Positions 45,212 to 54,724 of a stretch of 64,000 nucleotides of DNA are shown piece after piece. Each line of letters opens with the position of its first letter. Positions within the stretch are counted from its first letter, which is position 1. The notes beneath the pieces are model-generated. The model saw only the letters and a program-made list of their open reading frames with translations, made no database searches and was not told where the DNA came from. Position numbers and translations under genes: made by a program. Source of the DNA: DATMER01 sp035556715 (GTDB lineage Bacteria > Acidobacteriota > Thermoanaerobaculia > Multivoradales > UBA5704); assembly GCA_035556715.1 (NCBI GenBank), contig DATMER010000094.1, positions 1 to 64,000 of the forward strand, written 5' to 3'.

Positions 45212-47604
45212 GGCAGGGCCTCCGCATCGACCGGACCGTCGAGCTGGTAGATGGCGGGATCGATCGCGTCGAGCCCGGCGGTGCGCACGCGCAGCACGCC
45301 GTGCTCGGGGAAGTTCTCGTCGGCGTCGAGGCGCGCGACCTCGGTCAGGCCGAGCTCGATGCGGTCGAGCACCGGCGGATCGGTGGCCAGGCGCAGACGG
45401 CGGAAGAGCGTGGCCTTGACGGAACGGACGCCGGTGATCGCCTGGACGAAAGCGAGGAGGTCGCCGAGCTCCACGTCGTCGCCGAAGGTGAGGCGGTCCG
45501 GGTGGAACCAGCCGGGGCGCTCCCGGGTACCGGGACGCAGCTCGCGCAGCACGCGGTCGCGCACCTCGTGGGCGAGGAAGCCGGGGCAGACGCAGAGCAC
45601 CAGCTCGATTTCCAAGGGCACGTAGTCGGCGCCGAAGACGAAGTGCTCGCGCCCGGCCATGCGCACGCGGTCGAGGTGCGCGAACACGGTCTCGCGGAGG
45701 TCCTCGTCGAGCTGGTCCTGCCCCTCCGGGTCGACGAGCACGATGACGGTGTTGAACGGCCCGCCGAGCGCGCGGGCGGCGGCGCGCGCCACCCGCGGAT
45801 CGGCCTCGCGGGCGGCGGCGGCGTAGTCGGCCAGCGCCACCGCCCGCTGCTGCCGGCCATGCCGGAGCGAGGCCGGGATTGCCTGGCGCAGCGCGTCGCG
45901 GCTCTCCGGCCGCTCGCCGCCGCGGCCGGGGACGACGTTGCTCGTCGCCACCAGGCCGAGCTCCGCCAACTCGTCGCTCTCCGTGGTGCCGGCAGCGGGC
46001 GGCACGATCCGGGTCAGGGTCTCGCGGGCGCAGTTGCCGGCGAGCGGGTCCCCGACGCGGTAGCGCAGCTCGATCGGCACGGCCGGCTCCCCGGTCGCCG
46101 GATCGACCGGCACCGCGCTGCCGTGCGTGCCGTCGCCGAAGCGCAGCCAGATGCGGCCGTCCTCGTCGGCGTCGGCGGTGTAGTGGGTGTCGAACGAGCG
46201 GCTCGACTGCAGGGTCTCGACGCGCTCCCACTCCACCTCGTCCACGCGCACACTGAGCGCGGGCAGATCCTCGTCCCCGATACGGTCGAAGAGCACCGGC
46301 CCTTCCGGCACCTGCAGGGCGCGGAGCTGCGGCACCTCGGCGTTCGCCAGCCGGCGCAGCACCACGATGCTGTTGCGGCGGTCCAGCCGCACCACCACGT
46401 CGCCCGGCGCCACCGCCGCGGGAGCGGGCGCCACCCAGGCGCGCCGCGGCGATCCGTGCACGGCGTCCACGAGGTTCGCGGAGAGGACGAGCGGCGGCTC
46501 GCCCGGCCGCCAGGGGAACAGGTCCGCCGCCAGCGGCTCGGCCCAGGCCAGGCGGGTCAGCAGGCTCGGATTGTTGTGCGGCGGGTCGGCCGGGGAGGCC
46601 GTCCAGCCGGGCTCGGCGACCGCCTCGGCCGCGGTCAGGGTGACGAGCTGCCAGAACGGGCCCTGCGCCAGCACCAGGCGCCGGCCCGCGGCGAGGCGGC
46701 TCTGCTGTCCCCAGAGGAGCAGCTCGCGCGCCCCCTGCGGGATGCGCGCCGTGTCGGCTCCCGGCCAGGCGGCCACGGCGAGCTGGTCCCAGTTGTTCTC
46801 GGGCTCGACCCGCACCCGCTCGGCGGTGGTGAAGGCGAGCTCGGCTTCATCCGTGGTGGGCTGGAGGCGCACCACCAGGCCGCGCGGCACGAAGCCGGGG
46901 TTCTGGATATGGAACGCGAGCGTCGTGCGCGCGGCCCGGCCGTCGAAGGGACGGTAGCCGAGGAGGGCGGCGTGCTGGCGCAGCGAGTAGCGCTGCGAGG
47001 CGGTGTCGAGGAAGGCCTCGTTGGCGACGCGGTCCTGGTAGTAGCTCAGGTGGTCGGCCTGGTGCGCCAGCAGGTCGAGGAGCACGCGCTCCAGGCTGGC
47101 GTCGGCGAGGTCCGCCCAGTGCGGGTTGTGCACCCGGACCCACTCCGCGAGCGTCTGGACGAAGCCGCGGAAGTCCTTGTGCAGCGTGTCGACCGACGGA
47201 GCAGGTCCGGGCGCCGCGAGCGGCAGCTCGCCGTGGTCGCGGCAGTCGCCGGCCGGGCAGTCGATGTAGAAGCTGAACTCGGCCGCGCGGAAGAAGGGAT
47301 GAAGCGGGTCGTCGCCGCCGTTCGCGAGGCCGACCGCGTAGGGCGCGTGGTCGCCGCGCACCGGGAAGCGCACGACGAAGAAGTCGTCGCCGTCCTGGAT
47401 CTGCACCTCGTACGGGAGGTCGGTGAGGCTCTCGCCTCCGGCCACGGTCACGTCCTCGGCGGAGAGCCCCGCGGCCGACCGGGCGAGGTGCGCGGTCACC
47501 ACCGCCGCGAACCCCGGCACGGTGAAGTCGGCCGAGAGGTACTCGACGCCCTGCCAGGCACCGTCCAGAAGCGCGCCGTCCCAGGCGAGGAAGGTGGTGC
47601 TCAC
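45208..47604 (-). CDS. Baseplate J-like wedge protein
   Basis: 798 residues from a GTG that overlaps the gp25 stop (GTGA). The N-terminal half has DLLAHQADHLSYYQDRVANEAFLDTA, a helix set seen in Afp11-type wedge proteins. The second half has LRFGDGTHGSAVP, a RALGGPFNTVIVLVDPEG strand and a C-terminal FVQAITGVRSVKATLF segment typical of baseplate J proteins. These bind gp25 and the sheath initiator and drive assembly of the baseplate. Confidence 0.75.
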   Translation of the reverse strand: MSTTFLAWDGALLDGAWQGVEYLSADFTVPGFAAVVTAHLARSAAGLSAEDVTVAGGESLTDLPYEVQIQDGDDFFVVRFPVRGDHAPYAVGLANGGDDPLHPFFRAAEFSFYIDCPAGDCRDHGELPLAAPGPAPSVDTLHKDFRGFVQTLAEWVRVHNPHWADLADASLERVLLDLLAHQADHLSYYQDRVANEAFLDTASQRYSLRQHAALLGYRPFDGRAARTTLAFHIQNPGFVPRGLVVRLQPTTDEAELAFTTAERVRVEPENNWDQLAVAAWPGADTARIPQGARELLLWGQQSRLAAGRRLVLAQGPFWQLVTLTAAEAVAEPGWTASPADPPHNNPSLLTRLAWAEPLAADLFPWRPGEPPLVLSANLVDAVHGSPRRAWVAPAPAAVAPGDVVVRLDRRNSIVVLRRLANAEVPQLRALQVPEGPVLFDRIGDEDLPALSVRVDEVEWERVETLQSSRSFDTHYTADADEDGRIWLRFGDGTHGSAVPVDPATGEPAVPIELRYRVGDPLAGNCARETLTRIVPPAAGTTESDELAELGLVATSNVVPGRGGERPESRDALRQAIPASLRHGRQQRAVALADYAAAAREADPRVARAAARALGGPFNTVIVLVDPEGQDQLDEDLRETVFAHLDRVRMAGREHFVFGADYVPLEIELVLCVCPGFLAHEVRDRVLRELRPGTRERPGWFHPDRLTFGDDVELGDLLAFVQAITGVRSVKATLFRRLRLATDPPVLDRIELGLTEVARLDADENFPEHGVLRVRTAGLDAIDPAIYQLDGPVDAEALP

Positions 47605-48002
47605 AGCACGATCTCCAGGTTGCGCGGCACGCGGTCGGTGCGGCGCGAGTAGCGGATCTCGAGCAGCAGCTCGCCGCGCTCCGGGGCCGCGGTGACATCG
47701 ACTCCATGCACGATGACCTCGGCCCCCAAGTCGCGGCGCAGCCCCTGGCTCACCTGGTATTCGAGCGCGGCGAGCTGCAGGTCCGAGAGCGGCTCGAAGA
47801 CCCGGCGGTCGAGGCCGACGCCGAAGCGCGGGTTGTTGACCCGCTCCCCGGGCGCCGTGAACAGCACGGCCAGGATCTTGTCGCGCAGGTGGCGGTCGGC
47901 GTCCTCGGTCACCGCCACGCCGTTGTAGACCGGCTGCTGCGCGCCTGTGGCCTGCTTCTGGGCTCCGAACCGGAACGGTTGTAAGAGGAATCGGTCGGCC
48001 AT
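47601..48002 (-). CDS. gp25-like baseplate wedge/sheath initiator
   Basis: 133 residues from ATG 48002; an upstream in-frame ATG at 48080 lies in the previous gene. The core NPRFGVGLDRRVFEPLSDLQ with a preceding RDKILAVLFTAPGERVNN is the gpW/gp25 family signature (GER..rp.fG). gp25 starts sheath polymerisation and carries the EPR-like core motif, here FEP. Coupled to the J-like gene by a GTGA overlap. Confidence 0.85.
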   Translation of the reverse strand: MADRFLLQPFRFGAQKQATGAQQPVYNGVAVTEDADRHLRDKILAVLFTAPGERVNNPRFGVGLDRRVFEPLSDLQLAALEYQVSQGLRRDLGAEVIVHGVDVTAAPERGELLLEIRYSRRTDRVPRNLEIVL

Positions 48003-48010
48003 GGCTCTCC

Positions 48011-48478
48011 CTAGAACACCGGCAGCGGCGGCAGCGGCGCCGGGAAGACGACCAGGGTGGAGAGGGCGAGGACGTGACATCCGAGGGCGATGCGCTCGGC
48101 CCTCGTCTCGGCGTCGGAGCCGAGGTCGGCGAACACGGCGCCGAAGGCCACGGCCACGGCCGAGCTGGCGAGCGGGAAGGACGCGGTGCCGGCGCCGAAG
48201 GACTGGCCGGAGTAGTAGCTCGCCACCGCCATCGCGAGTTGCATGCCGGCGGCCGGGGGCAGAGCGGCCATGAGGGCGGTCGCCGCCTGGCTGGCGAGCT
48301 GGCCCTGCCGCGCCTGGGCCGTGGCGCAGGGGAAGGCGCCCGCCATGGCGAGCGCGAACCAGCCGGAGACCGCCTCGGCGAAGCGCTGCCCGGACTCGGC
48401 CGGCGTCGCCGGGAAGCCGGAGTCCGGATCGAGCCAGCGCTCGAGCAGGGCATCCTTGAGCACGTCGGGCAGCAGCAT
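48011..48478 (-). CDS. Ala-rich tail-associated protein
   Basis: 155 residues from ATG 48478, five bases after the spike gene stop. An acidic helical N-terminus is followed by Ala/Gly-rich hydrophobic stretches (ALMAALPPAAGMQLAMAVASYY, SSAVAVAFGAVF). In many eCIS loci a PAAR tip gene lies here, but the PAAR pattern (Pro-Ala-Ala-Arg, buried His/Cys) is not evident. Function unknown. Confidence 0.4.
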   Translation of the reverse strand: MLLPDVLKDALLERWLDPDSGFPATPAESGQRFAEAVSGWFALAMAGAFPCATAQARQGQLASQAATALMAALPPAAGMQLAMAVASYYSGQSFGAGTASFPLASSAVAVAFGAVFADLGSDAETRAERIALGCHVLALSTLVVFPAPLPPLPVF

Positions 48479-48483
48479 GCGCG

Positions 48484-49179
48484 TCACTCCGTCGAGCTCT
48501 TCCGGGAGAGCTGGGCCGGGGTCATGGGTTGCACCGGCGGGCCGGAGGGACCGACGCCGGTAGGGTGGGTGTGGGAGTTGAACAGGGTGCGGAAGGCATC
48601 GCCCAGCACCAGCGGCTCGCTCGCCGAGCTGCCGAGCTTGATCTTCTCCGCGGTGACCACGACCTCGCCGCTCCTGGTGAGGCGGATCTCGGTCTTGTCG
48701 TTGCCGTTGGCGAGGATCAGGAGCTCGCCGTCGTCGTCGAGCACGAGGCGGTGCCCGGCGCGGGTCTTGAGCACCAGGTGGCCGGGCCCGGCGCGCTTGC
48801 CCTCGACCTCCGGCAGCTCGCTGCCGCTCGCGGTGCCGAGGTCGTCCTGCTGCCCGCTCGACTCGGGCGCTCCCCAGAACACGCCGCTCCAGATCGGCCG
48901 CGTCACGTCGCCCGCGGCGAACTCGATCCACACCGTGTCGCCGGTCTCCGGTAAAAACAGCAGGCCGCGGTCCTTGCCGCCGCCGAACGGCGCGCAGGGG
49001 AGCGCCCAGCCGGTCTCGGTGTCCTCGCCCAGCACCGCCGGCACGCGGGCGCGCAGGCGGCCGATCTCCAGCGGGTCGGCGGTGTCGGTGACCACGCCCT
49101 CGTACTTGCCGTAGAAGGAGCCGGACAGGCGCAGCTCGATCCTGTCCACCAGCTCGCCCAGGTTGCGCGGGCGGCTCAT
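48484..49179 (-). CDS. gp5/gpV-like spike protein (OB fold)
   Basis: 231 residues. YEGVVTDTADPLEIGRLRARVP followed by GWALPCAPFGGGKDRGLLFLPETGDTVWIEF is the OB-fold signature of gpV/VgrG/gp5 baseplate spikes. A short beta-prism-like stretch (GHLVLKTRAGHRLVLDDDGELLI) forms the needle base. The start overlaps the hub gene (ATGA). It pairs with the gpD-like hub, the two halves being fused in VgrG. Confidence 0.85.
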   Translation of the reverse strand: MSRPRNLGELVDRIELRLSGSFYGKYEGVVTDTADPLEIGRLRARVPAVLGEDTETGWALPCAPFGGGKDRGLLFLPETGDTVWIEFAAGDVTRPIWSGVFWGAPESSGQQDDLGTASGSELPEVEGKRAGPGHLVLKTRAGHRLVLDDDGELLILANGNDKTEIRLTRSGEVVVTAEKIKLGSSASEPLVLGDAFRTLFNSHTHPTGVGPSGPPVQPMTPAQLSRKSSTE

Positions 49180-50321
49180 TGCGGCGGCACCTCCTCGGCG
49201 CTCTGCCCGAACTCCTCCTGCCCGGACTGGCCGACGGCATTGCGCTCGGCCACGAAGGTCTGCCGCAGCCGTCCCTCCTCCATCGTGGTGCGCAGCGCGC
49301 GCACGTAGTAGAGGCCGGAGAGGCGCGACCCGACCCCCTTGATCAGCACCGGCCGGCGCGCCCGCAGCAGGCCGCGGTAGAGCGCCGGGTCGAGCTCGCC
49401 GCGCGCCTCGATGGCCCAGCCGTCGCGGTCGGTGTACGCCGTGCCTTCAGCCGCAATCGCGGCGTCCATCGGCACCGGATCGCGCAGCAGCGCCGTGGCC
49501 TCCTCGACGCCGGCCGCGGTCAACCCCTCTTCGATCTCCCCGGCCAGCGTGCCCTCGCCCAGCTCCTCCTCCCCGGCCTCGCCCTCCGAGCGCACGATGC
49601 GCTTGCGCAGCGGATCGATCGCCGCGCCGCGGTGCCGCACCGGGCCGGTGAGCACGAGCTGGAGGTCCACCCACTCCAGGTTCTCGCCCTCGCGCAGGAT
49701 GGTGAGGTCCGCCTGCGGGTCGGCGTCGAGCGCCCGCTTGTGGAAGTGCCCCACCACCTTCTCCTGGGCCGGGTCGTACTCGAAGTAGCAGCAGTAGCCG
49801 TTGCGCCGCGCGAGCGAGCGCACGAACTGCCAGTCGGTGGCGCGCTGGACGAGGAGCTGGTGGTCGGCCTTGAAACGGGCCGCGGTGTCCTCGCCGGAGA
49901 AGGGGATGCGGTAGCGCTCGAAGATCTCGGCGGCGGCCTCGCTGTCCAGGGCGTCCGGGTAGGAGGCGGCGCGCTCCTGGGCGTCGAGGAGCGCCGCGGC
50001 GTCCATGCCCAGCACCTCGACCCAGCAGCTCGCCTCGACGGTCTCGAAGTGCGGGCGCAGGTGGGTGACGTAGCCGTCGAAGAGCCGTTGCGGCAGGCCG
50101 CCCGGCGCGGCCAGCTCGACCGCCAGGCGCGCTCCGGCCGCGAAGCGCTCGTCGTCGAGCACCGAGAAGGTGCCGGACGGCTGCTGCGAGAGATTGAAGC
50201 GCAGCGCGGCGACCGTGGGCTCGCAGTCGCTCTCCCGCACCTCCAGGCGCGTGAGCTGGCCGAGGAAGCGGTCCTCGAGCCGCTCGCCGTCGGTCAGCAC
50301 GTTGATGGAGGGAGTGGGCAC
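49176..50321 (-). CDS. gpD/gp27-like hub protein
   Basis: 381 residues. The order (N-terminal beta-barrel, SCWVEVLGMDAAALL, then WQFVRSLARRNGYCCYFEYD) matches phage late control D/gp27 proteins that form the trimeric hub beneath the tube. The C-terminus has YYVRALRTTM and a Glu-rich tail. Ends in an ATGA overlap with the spike gene. Confidence 0.85.
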   Translation of the reverse strand: MPTPSINVLTDGERLEDRFLGQLTRLEVRESDCEPTVAALRFNLSQQPSGTFSVLDDERFAAGARLAVELAAPGGLPQRLFDGYVTHLRPHFETVEASCWVEVLGMDAAALLDAQERAASYPDALDSEAAAEIFERYRIPFSGEDTAARFKADHQLLVQRATDWQFVRSLARRNGYCCYFEYDPAQEKVVGHFHKRALDADPQADLTILREGENLEWVDLQLVLTGPVRHRGAAIDPLRKRIVRSEGEAGEEELGEGTLAGEIEEGLTAAGVEEATALLRDPVPMDAAIAAEGTAYTDRDGWAIEARGELDPALYRGLLRARRPVLIKGVGSRLSGLYYVRALRTTMEEGRLRQTFVAERNAVGQSGQEEFGQSAEEVPPQ

Positions 50322-50347
50322 CAGGCGACCTTTTTCCTACTTGGTTC

Positions 50348-50632
50348 CTACTTGTTGGGCGGGATCACCACGACGGCGTTCGTGGCGACCACGTCGGTGG
50401 GGTCCAGGTGGTCGGAGGCGTCGCAGATGCGCCAGAACTTCGTCGGATCGCGGTAGAAGCGGTGCGCCAGCAGGTCGAGCCGGTCGGTGGCGGTCGCGGT
50501 CAGGCGCAGGACGCCGTCCGTGGGCGGGATCTCGCGCAGCTCGAAGACGGCCAGCTCCTCGCCGCGGCGGTCGGTGACGGTGCGGACCGGCGTCCTGGCG
50601 TAGCGGCTGCGCTTGTCGACCTTGGAGGGCAT
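50348..50632 (-). CDS. LysM-like tail adaptor
   Basis: 94 residues. TDRLDLLAHRFYRDPTKFWRICDAS with a closing VVVIPPN fits the LysM-type fold used in eCIS loci between tube initiator and hub. These proteins join the inner tube to the baseplate hub. Encoded 15 bases after the previous gene. Confidence 0.75.
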   Translation of the reverse strand: MPSKVDKRSRYARTPVRTVTDRRGEELAVFELREIPPTDGVLRLTATATDRLDLLAHRFYRDPTKFWRICDASDHLDPTDVVATNAVVVIPPNK

Positions 50633-50647
50633 GGCGTGGGTCTCCTC

Positions 50648-51331
50648 CTAGAGCGGCAGGATGTTGGAGCTCTGCTCGGCGGCGTTGTCGAGGAAGAGCT
50701 GCGCCATCTCGCGGCGGTTGTTGCTGGTGAACTCCAGGGCGGTCTGCACCGCCTGGTTGTCGCGGGCGTCGGCCTCGCCCAGCACCTCGAGGCCGACCTC
50801 GATCTCGGCGCGCACCGGGTAGAGGTCGGTGTTGTAGTCGGTCTCGTTGACGGTCATGCCGGTGATGCGCACCGGGTAGACGCGCTTGCGCCCCCAGACG
50901 AAGAGGACCGTCGGCCGCCGCGGGCGCGCCTCGACCGGCTCGCTGCCGTCGCCGCTGGTCTGCGCCTCGGACGGCGCCGGGTGGAGGAGGTCCTCGAGCG
51001 CCGCGATCTCCGGCGCCACTCCCAGCTCGGGGGGCAGGTTCTTCGACGACTCGTGGCCGGGGCCGTGGCGGTCGGCCGCGTCGACGCGGATGAGCACGTT
51101 GAAGGATTCCTTGAGCGTGCCGCTCGAGGCGTCGGCGCTCTGCTCGTTGGCGGCGTCGCCGCCGCTCGCGCCGCCGCCGGCCGCCGCTCCCGCGCCGCCG
51201 CCCCCCTGCTCCAGCGCCAGCGAGCGCGACAGGCTCTCGGGATTGAAGCGGAAGGGGATCGTGCGCTTGCGGTCCGGGTAGCCGTCCGGCTCGTAGGCGA
51301 TGAAGGCGCCCCGCAGGTAGCTCACTTCCAT
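50648..51331 (-). CDS. CIS tube-initiator protein (Afp7/Pvc7 N-terminal type)
   Basis: 227 residues. The opening IAYEPDGYPDRKRTIPFRFNPESLSRS and the later VLFVWGRKRVYPVRITGMTVNETDYN match the N-terminal domain of contractile injection system tube proteins. A Gly/Ala-rich loop (about 44-70) is inserted. The start lies 10 bases inside the preceding gene. It probably caps the hub and seeds the inner tube. Confidence 0.75.
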   Translation of the reverse strand: MEVSYLRGAFIAYEPDGYPDRKRTIPFRFNPESLSRSLALEQGGGGAGAAAGGGASGGDAANEQSADASSGTLKESFNVLIRVDAADRHGPGHESSKNLPPELGVAPEIAALEDLLHPAPSEAQTSGDGSEPVEARPRRPTVLFVWGRKRVYPVRITGMTVNETDYNTDLYPVRAEIEVGLEVLGEADARDNQAVQTALEFTSNNRREMAQLFLDNAAEQSSNILPL

Positions 51332-51597
51332 TTCAGCTCCTCCAGAAGGTCGTCGGCCAGCCGTTCGGCGCCGCCGGGGCCGAGCAGCTCCTCGGCCCGG
51401 CGGCGGGTGAGCGCCACGCGCGCGCGGTCCATTTCCTCCTCCGGCAGCCCCTCCGGAGGCCAGGACTGCGCCTGCTGCAGGCGCTCGCCCAGGCGCGCCA
51501 GGGCCTCGCGCACGCGTCCGGCCAGCCGCTCGGGCCGCGGCACGCCGGGCTCCACCTCGACCACGATCCGTCCGACCTCCAGCTCGACGCGCCTCAC
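51322..51597 (-). CDS. Small helical eCIS protein
   Basis: 91 residues from a GTG that overlaps the ATPase stop (GTGA). A beta hairpin (VELEVGRIVVEVEPG) precedes Arg/Glu-rich helices and a C-terminal ADDLLEELKWK. No family recognised. Its position between ATPase and tube initiator is shared by small assembly proteins in other eCIS loci. Confidence 0.5.
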   Translation of the reverse strand: MRRVELEVGRIVVEVEPGVPRPERLAGRVREALARLGERLQQAQSWPPEGLPEEEMDRARVALTRRRAEELLGPGGAERLADDLLEELKWK

Positions 51598-53588
51598 GCC
51601 GCCTCCTCCGGCAGCAGCTCGGCGAGATGGCCGAACTCCGTCGCCGAGCGCGGCTGGCCGTTCTTCTCGAGCTCGCGGTAGGTGGCGGCCACCAGGTGGC
51701 GCTGGCTCACCCGCGCCGCCGGGGCGGATGCCGCCAGGTGCGCTGCCGCGAGGCCGATGCTCTGGATGCTGCCGCCCGAGAGGCGGAAGCGCTCGGCGAG
51801 GGCGCCGACGTCGAGGCCGGGCTCGCGGTGGGCGGCGCCGGGGAGCGCCTGCTCCCAGAGCCGTTGCCGCGCCCCGCGGTCGGGCATCGGGAAGTCGAGG
51901 AGGAAGCGGATGCGGCGCGTGAAGGCCGGGTCGAGGTTGCTGCGCAGGTTGGTGGCCAGGATGGCGACGCCCTCGAACGCCTCCAGGCGCTGGAGCAGGA
52001 AGCCGACCTCGATGTTGGCGTAGCGGTCGTGCGCGTCCTTGATCGCCGAGCGCCGGCCGAACAGGGAGTCGGCCTCGTCGAAGAGGAGGATGCCGTGCCC
52101 GCCCTCGGCTTCGTCGAACACCGCGGCCAGCGCCTTCTCGGTCTCGCCGATGTACTTCGACACCACCTGCGACAGGTCGATGCGGTAGAGGTTGAGCTCC
52201 AGCGCGTTGGCCAGGCACTGCGCGGCGAACGTCTTGCCCGTGCCGGGCGGCCCCGAGAAGAGGCAGACGAGCCCGCGCCCGAGGCGCGTGCTCCGCCCCA
52301 TGCCCATCTCCCCGAACACGCGCGCCGAGGAGCCGTACCAGCCCACCACGTCCGCGAGCTGCCGGCGCAGCGTGGCCGGCACCACCAGCTCGTCCAGGGT
52401 GGCGCACGACGGCACCAGGCCCACCTGGCTCCCCATGCGCCGGGCACCCTGGGCGCGCACCCCGCGCGCCAGGTCGGCTGGCGACGGAGCCTCCTTGTCG
52501 GCTGCGACACGGAGAGCGTCGCGCGCTTCCGCCACCACTCCCCGGACCTCGGTTAGATCGACGCGGTAGCGTCGCGCGAGCTCGCGGCCGGTTGCCTCGT
52601 CCTGGCCGGCGAGGCGCCAGATGCGCGCGCAGGCGTCCTGGTCGAGCGGCTCCACGGCGAGCGTCGGCAGGTGCCGGGTCTCGGCCGCCGCGCCGAGCAG
52701 CACCACGATTCCCCAGCCGTCGCCCGCTTCGCTGCGCAAGGCCAGGGCCTCGTCGGCCAGCCGGTAGAGCTCGGGGTGCTCGCCGCGTGGCGCCTGGGCG
52801 CGGGTGAGGTCGAGGACGGCGAGGCCGCCGCGCAGACGCGCGACCTGCGCGGCGGGCGGCAGGGCGTCGGCCGCGTCCACGTAGAGCGCCTCGGTGCCGG
52901 CGAGCGACGCGAGATCGAGCGCGAGCTGCCGCAGCGCCCGGCGCGAGGCGCCGCGCAGGCAGAGCACGCGGCGCTCGCGCAGCAGGGCGAGCGCGCCGCG
53001 CACCAGGGCCGGGTCGAAGGCGCAGCCCGTGGCCGGGGGTTGGCGCTCGACCCAGGATCCGGGCGCGGCCGGAGCGTGGCCGGCCGGGCCGAGCCAGCAC
53101 GCGAGCTCGGCGGCGGCGGCGCACAGCGGTTGCTGGGTGAGCGGCCGGCCCGGCACCGCCTCGCTGCGCTCGAGCAGGCCGAGCCGGCGCGGCGTCCCGT
53201 CCACGGCCTCGGCGAGCGCCTCGCCGAAGGGGACGCCGCGGGCCTGGCGCAGGAGGCGCGCGAACACGACCGGGGTGAGGAGGTGGACGCGCTCGTCCTC
53301 CGCGAGAAGGCTCGCCGCCGCCGCGGACTCGGGGTAGAGCTCGACGGCGATGCAGAGGAGCACCAGCCAGAAGCCCTCCTTGCCAAGCCCGAGCTCGCCG
53401 CAGAGACGGCCGCGTTGCGGATCGGCCATGGTCTCCAGCCGCGCCATGCGCGCGCGCAGCTCCTCCCAGCGCTCCGCGAGCACCGGCCAGGGATCGTCCG
53501 CCCCCAGCACCCGCTCGGCCGGCGTCTGCGCCGCGCTCTCGGCGCCGAGCAGAAGGAGGTCGCGCGCCAGCTCCGGCCCGCCGCTCAC
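51594..53588 (-). CDS. AAA+ ATPase of the injection system (Afp15/Pvc15 type)
   Basis: 664 residues from GTG 53588, overlapping the DUF4255 stop. The C-terminal AAA+ module has Walker A FSGPPGTGKT (about residue 446), Walker B GILLFDEADSLFG (about 504) and sensor ILATNL with RRIRFLLDFPMPDR. The N-terminal half is an Ala/Leu/Arg-rich helical domain with a second, degenerate P-loop region. eCIS ATPases act in the producing cell and are needed for assembly or cargo loading. Confidence 0.85.
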   Translation of the reverse strand: MSGGPELARDLLLLGAESAAQTPAERVLGADDPWPVLAERWEELRARMARLETMADPQRGRLCGELGLGKEGFWLVLLCIAVELYPESAAAASLLAEDERVHLLTPVVFARLLRQARGVPFGEALAEAVDGTPRRLGLLERSEAVPGRPLTQQPLCAAAAELACWLGPAGHAPAAPGSWVERQPPATGCAFDPALVRGALALLRERRVLCLRGASRRALRQLALDLASLAGTEALYVDAADALPPAAQVARLRGGLAVLDLTRAQAPRGEHPELYRLADEALALRSEAGDGWGIVVLLGAAAETRHLPTLAVEPLDQDACARIWRLAGQDEATGRELARRYRVDLTEVRGVVAEARDALRVAADKEAPSPADLARGVRAQGARRMGSQVGLVPSCATLDELVVPATLRRQLADVVGWYGSSARVFGEMGMGRSTRLGRGLVCLFSGPPGTGKTFAAQCLANALELNLYRIDLSQVVSKYIGETEKALAAVFDEAEGGHGILLFDEADSLFGRRSAIKDAHDRYANIEVGFLLQRLEAFEGVAILATNLRSNLDPAFTRRIRFLLDFPMPDRGARQRLWEQALPGAAHREPGLDVGALAERFRLSGGSIQSIGLAAAHLAASAPAARVSQRHLVAATYRELEKNGQPRSATEFGHLAELLPEEAA

Positions 53589-54724
53589 GGCCGCACCTCC
53601 AGGAGCACCCAGGGGGTGAAGAGATGCGGCCCGACGCGCACCGTGAGGCGGTAGGTGGTGAAGCGCAGGCCGGCCGCCGCGAGGTCCGCCTGCGCTACCG
53701 TGACCTGGTTCGGCAGCGGCGGGCCGGCCAGGGCGAGCGTCACGACCTCGCTCGGCGCGGCCACGCCCCCGTCCGGCCAGACGATTGCCTCCAGCGCCGC
53801 GCCGAGGTCCTGGCCGGCGAGCACCAGGTCGCCGCCGGCGATCGAGTGGAAGCCGGGGGTGGGGGCGTGGACGCTCGGCACCGGCGGCGCCGAGAGGGTG
53901 AGCGGCACGGGCTCGGAGTTGATGCCGCCCGCGGTCAGGCTCACGTCGTGCGCGCCGGTGCCGACGGCGTTCGCGGGCGGGGCTCCGAGGTCGAGGAAGA
54001 CGGGGCCGCCCGCTACCGGAATCGAGAGCGCCGCCGCCGGCACGCGCACGCCGCCCACGGTCACGTGGGTCGGGGCGATGCCCGAGTCCGTGTCGAGGCG
54101 CACCAGGCCGCCCGGACGCACCGGGTTCGGCGTCACGCGCTCGAGGACGGGCGGGGTGGTGACCTCGATCGGACCGAGCCGGATGCCGCCGGGGTGGACC
54201 ACGGCCTCCGGCGGGAGCTGGTCCGCGAGATGCCGCAGCTGCACCGGTGCCACCTCGAAGAGCGCCCACGGCCGGTGGACGATCTGGAGCGGGTTGAAGC
54301 ACTTCTCCATGAGCTCGGCCGTGGTGGGCTGATGGATCACCGCGAGCCGGCCCTCGCCGAGGGTCGCGACCGGCCCCGGGAGCGTCACCACCGTCTCGCT
54401 GTGGAAGGTCTGGAGCACGAGGCCCAGCAGGTTGTGGGCCTGCACCGGATCGGTGTCCGGCTGGGTGCCGTAGGTCGAGATCAGGTAATAGGCCGAGAGC
54501 GACACCGGCGGCCGCCTGCGCGTGCCGTCGTCGTTCGCCTCGGGCAGGTCGTTGCGGTGCGTCGGCTGCGGCGTCAGCCAGAGCAGGGTGATGCGGATCG
54601 ACTCGGTGACCGCGTTCGGCGGATCGAGAGGCGGGCCGACCAGCGTGTCGACGATCCCGGTGCTGTCGATCAGGAGGTCCGCCAGGTCCTGTCCCACGTC
54701 GTGGAGGTTGTTGAACAAGGCCAA
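53585..54724 (-). CDS. DUF4255 tail-terminator protein (Afp16/Pvc16 type)
   Basis: 379 residues. The N-terminal ~190 residues (SIRITLLWLTPQPTHRND, VSLSAYYLISTYG, AHNLLGLVLQTFHSE) match DUF4255, the cap that ends tube and sheath growth. An added C-terminal region has two beta-sandwich domains; one contains PGFHSIAGGDLVLAGQDL, an IPT/TIG-like fold. The apparent start is TTG directly after the previous stop, with no better codon nearby. Confidence 0.8.
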   Translation of the reverse strand: MALFNNLHDVGQDLADLLIDSTGIVDTLVGPPLDPPNAVTESIRITLLWLTPQPTHRNDLPEANDDGTRRRPPVSLSAYYLISTYGTQPDTDPVQAHNLLGLVLQTFHSETVVTLPGPVATLGEGRLAVIHQPTTAELMEKCFNPLQIVHRPWALFEVAPVQLRHLADQLPPEAVVHPGGIRLGPIEVTTPPVLERVTPNPVRPGGLVRLDTDSGIAPTHVTVGGVRVPAAALSIPVAGGPVFLDLGAPPANAVGTGAHDVSLTAGGINSEPVPLTLSAPPVPSVHAPTPGFHSIAGGDLVLAGQDLGAALEAIVWPDGGVAAPSEVVTLALAGPPLPNQVTVAQADLAAAGLRFTTYRLTVRVGPHLFTPWVLLEVRP

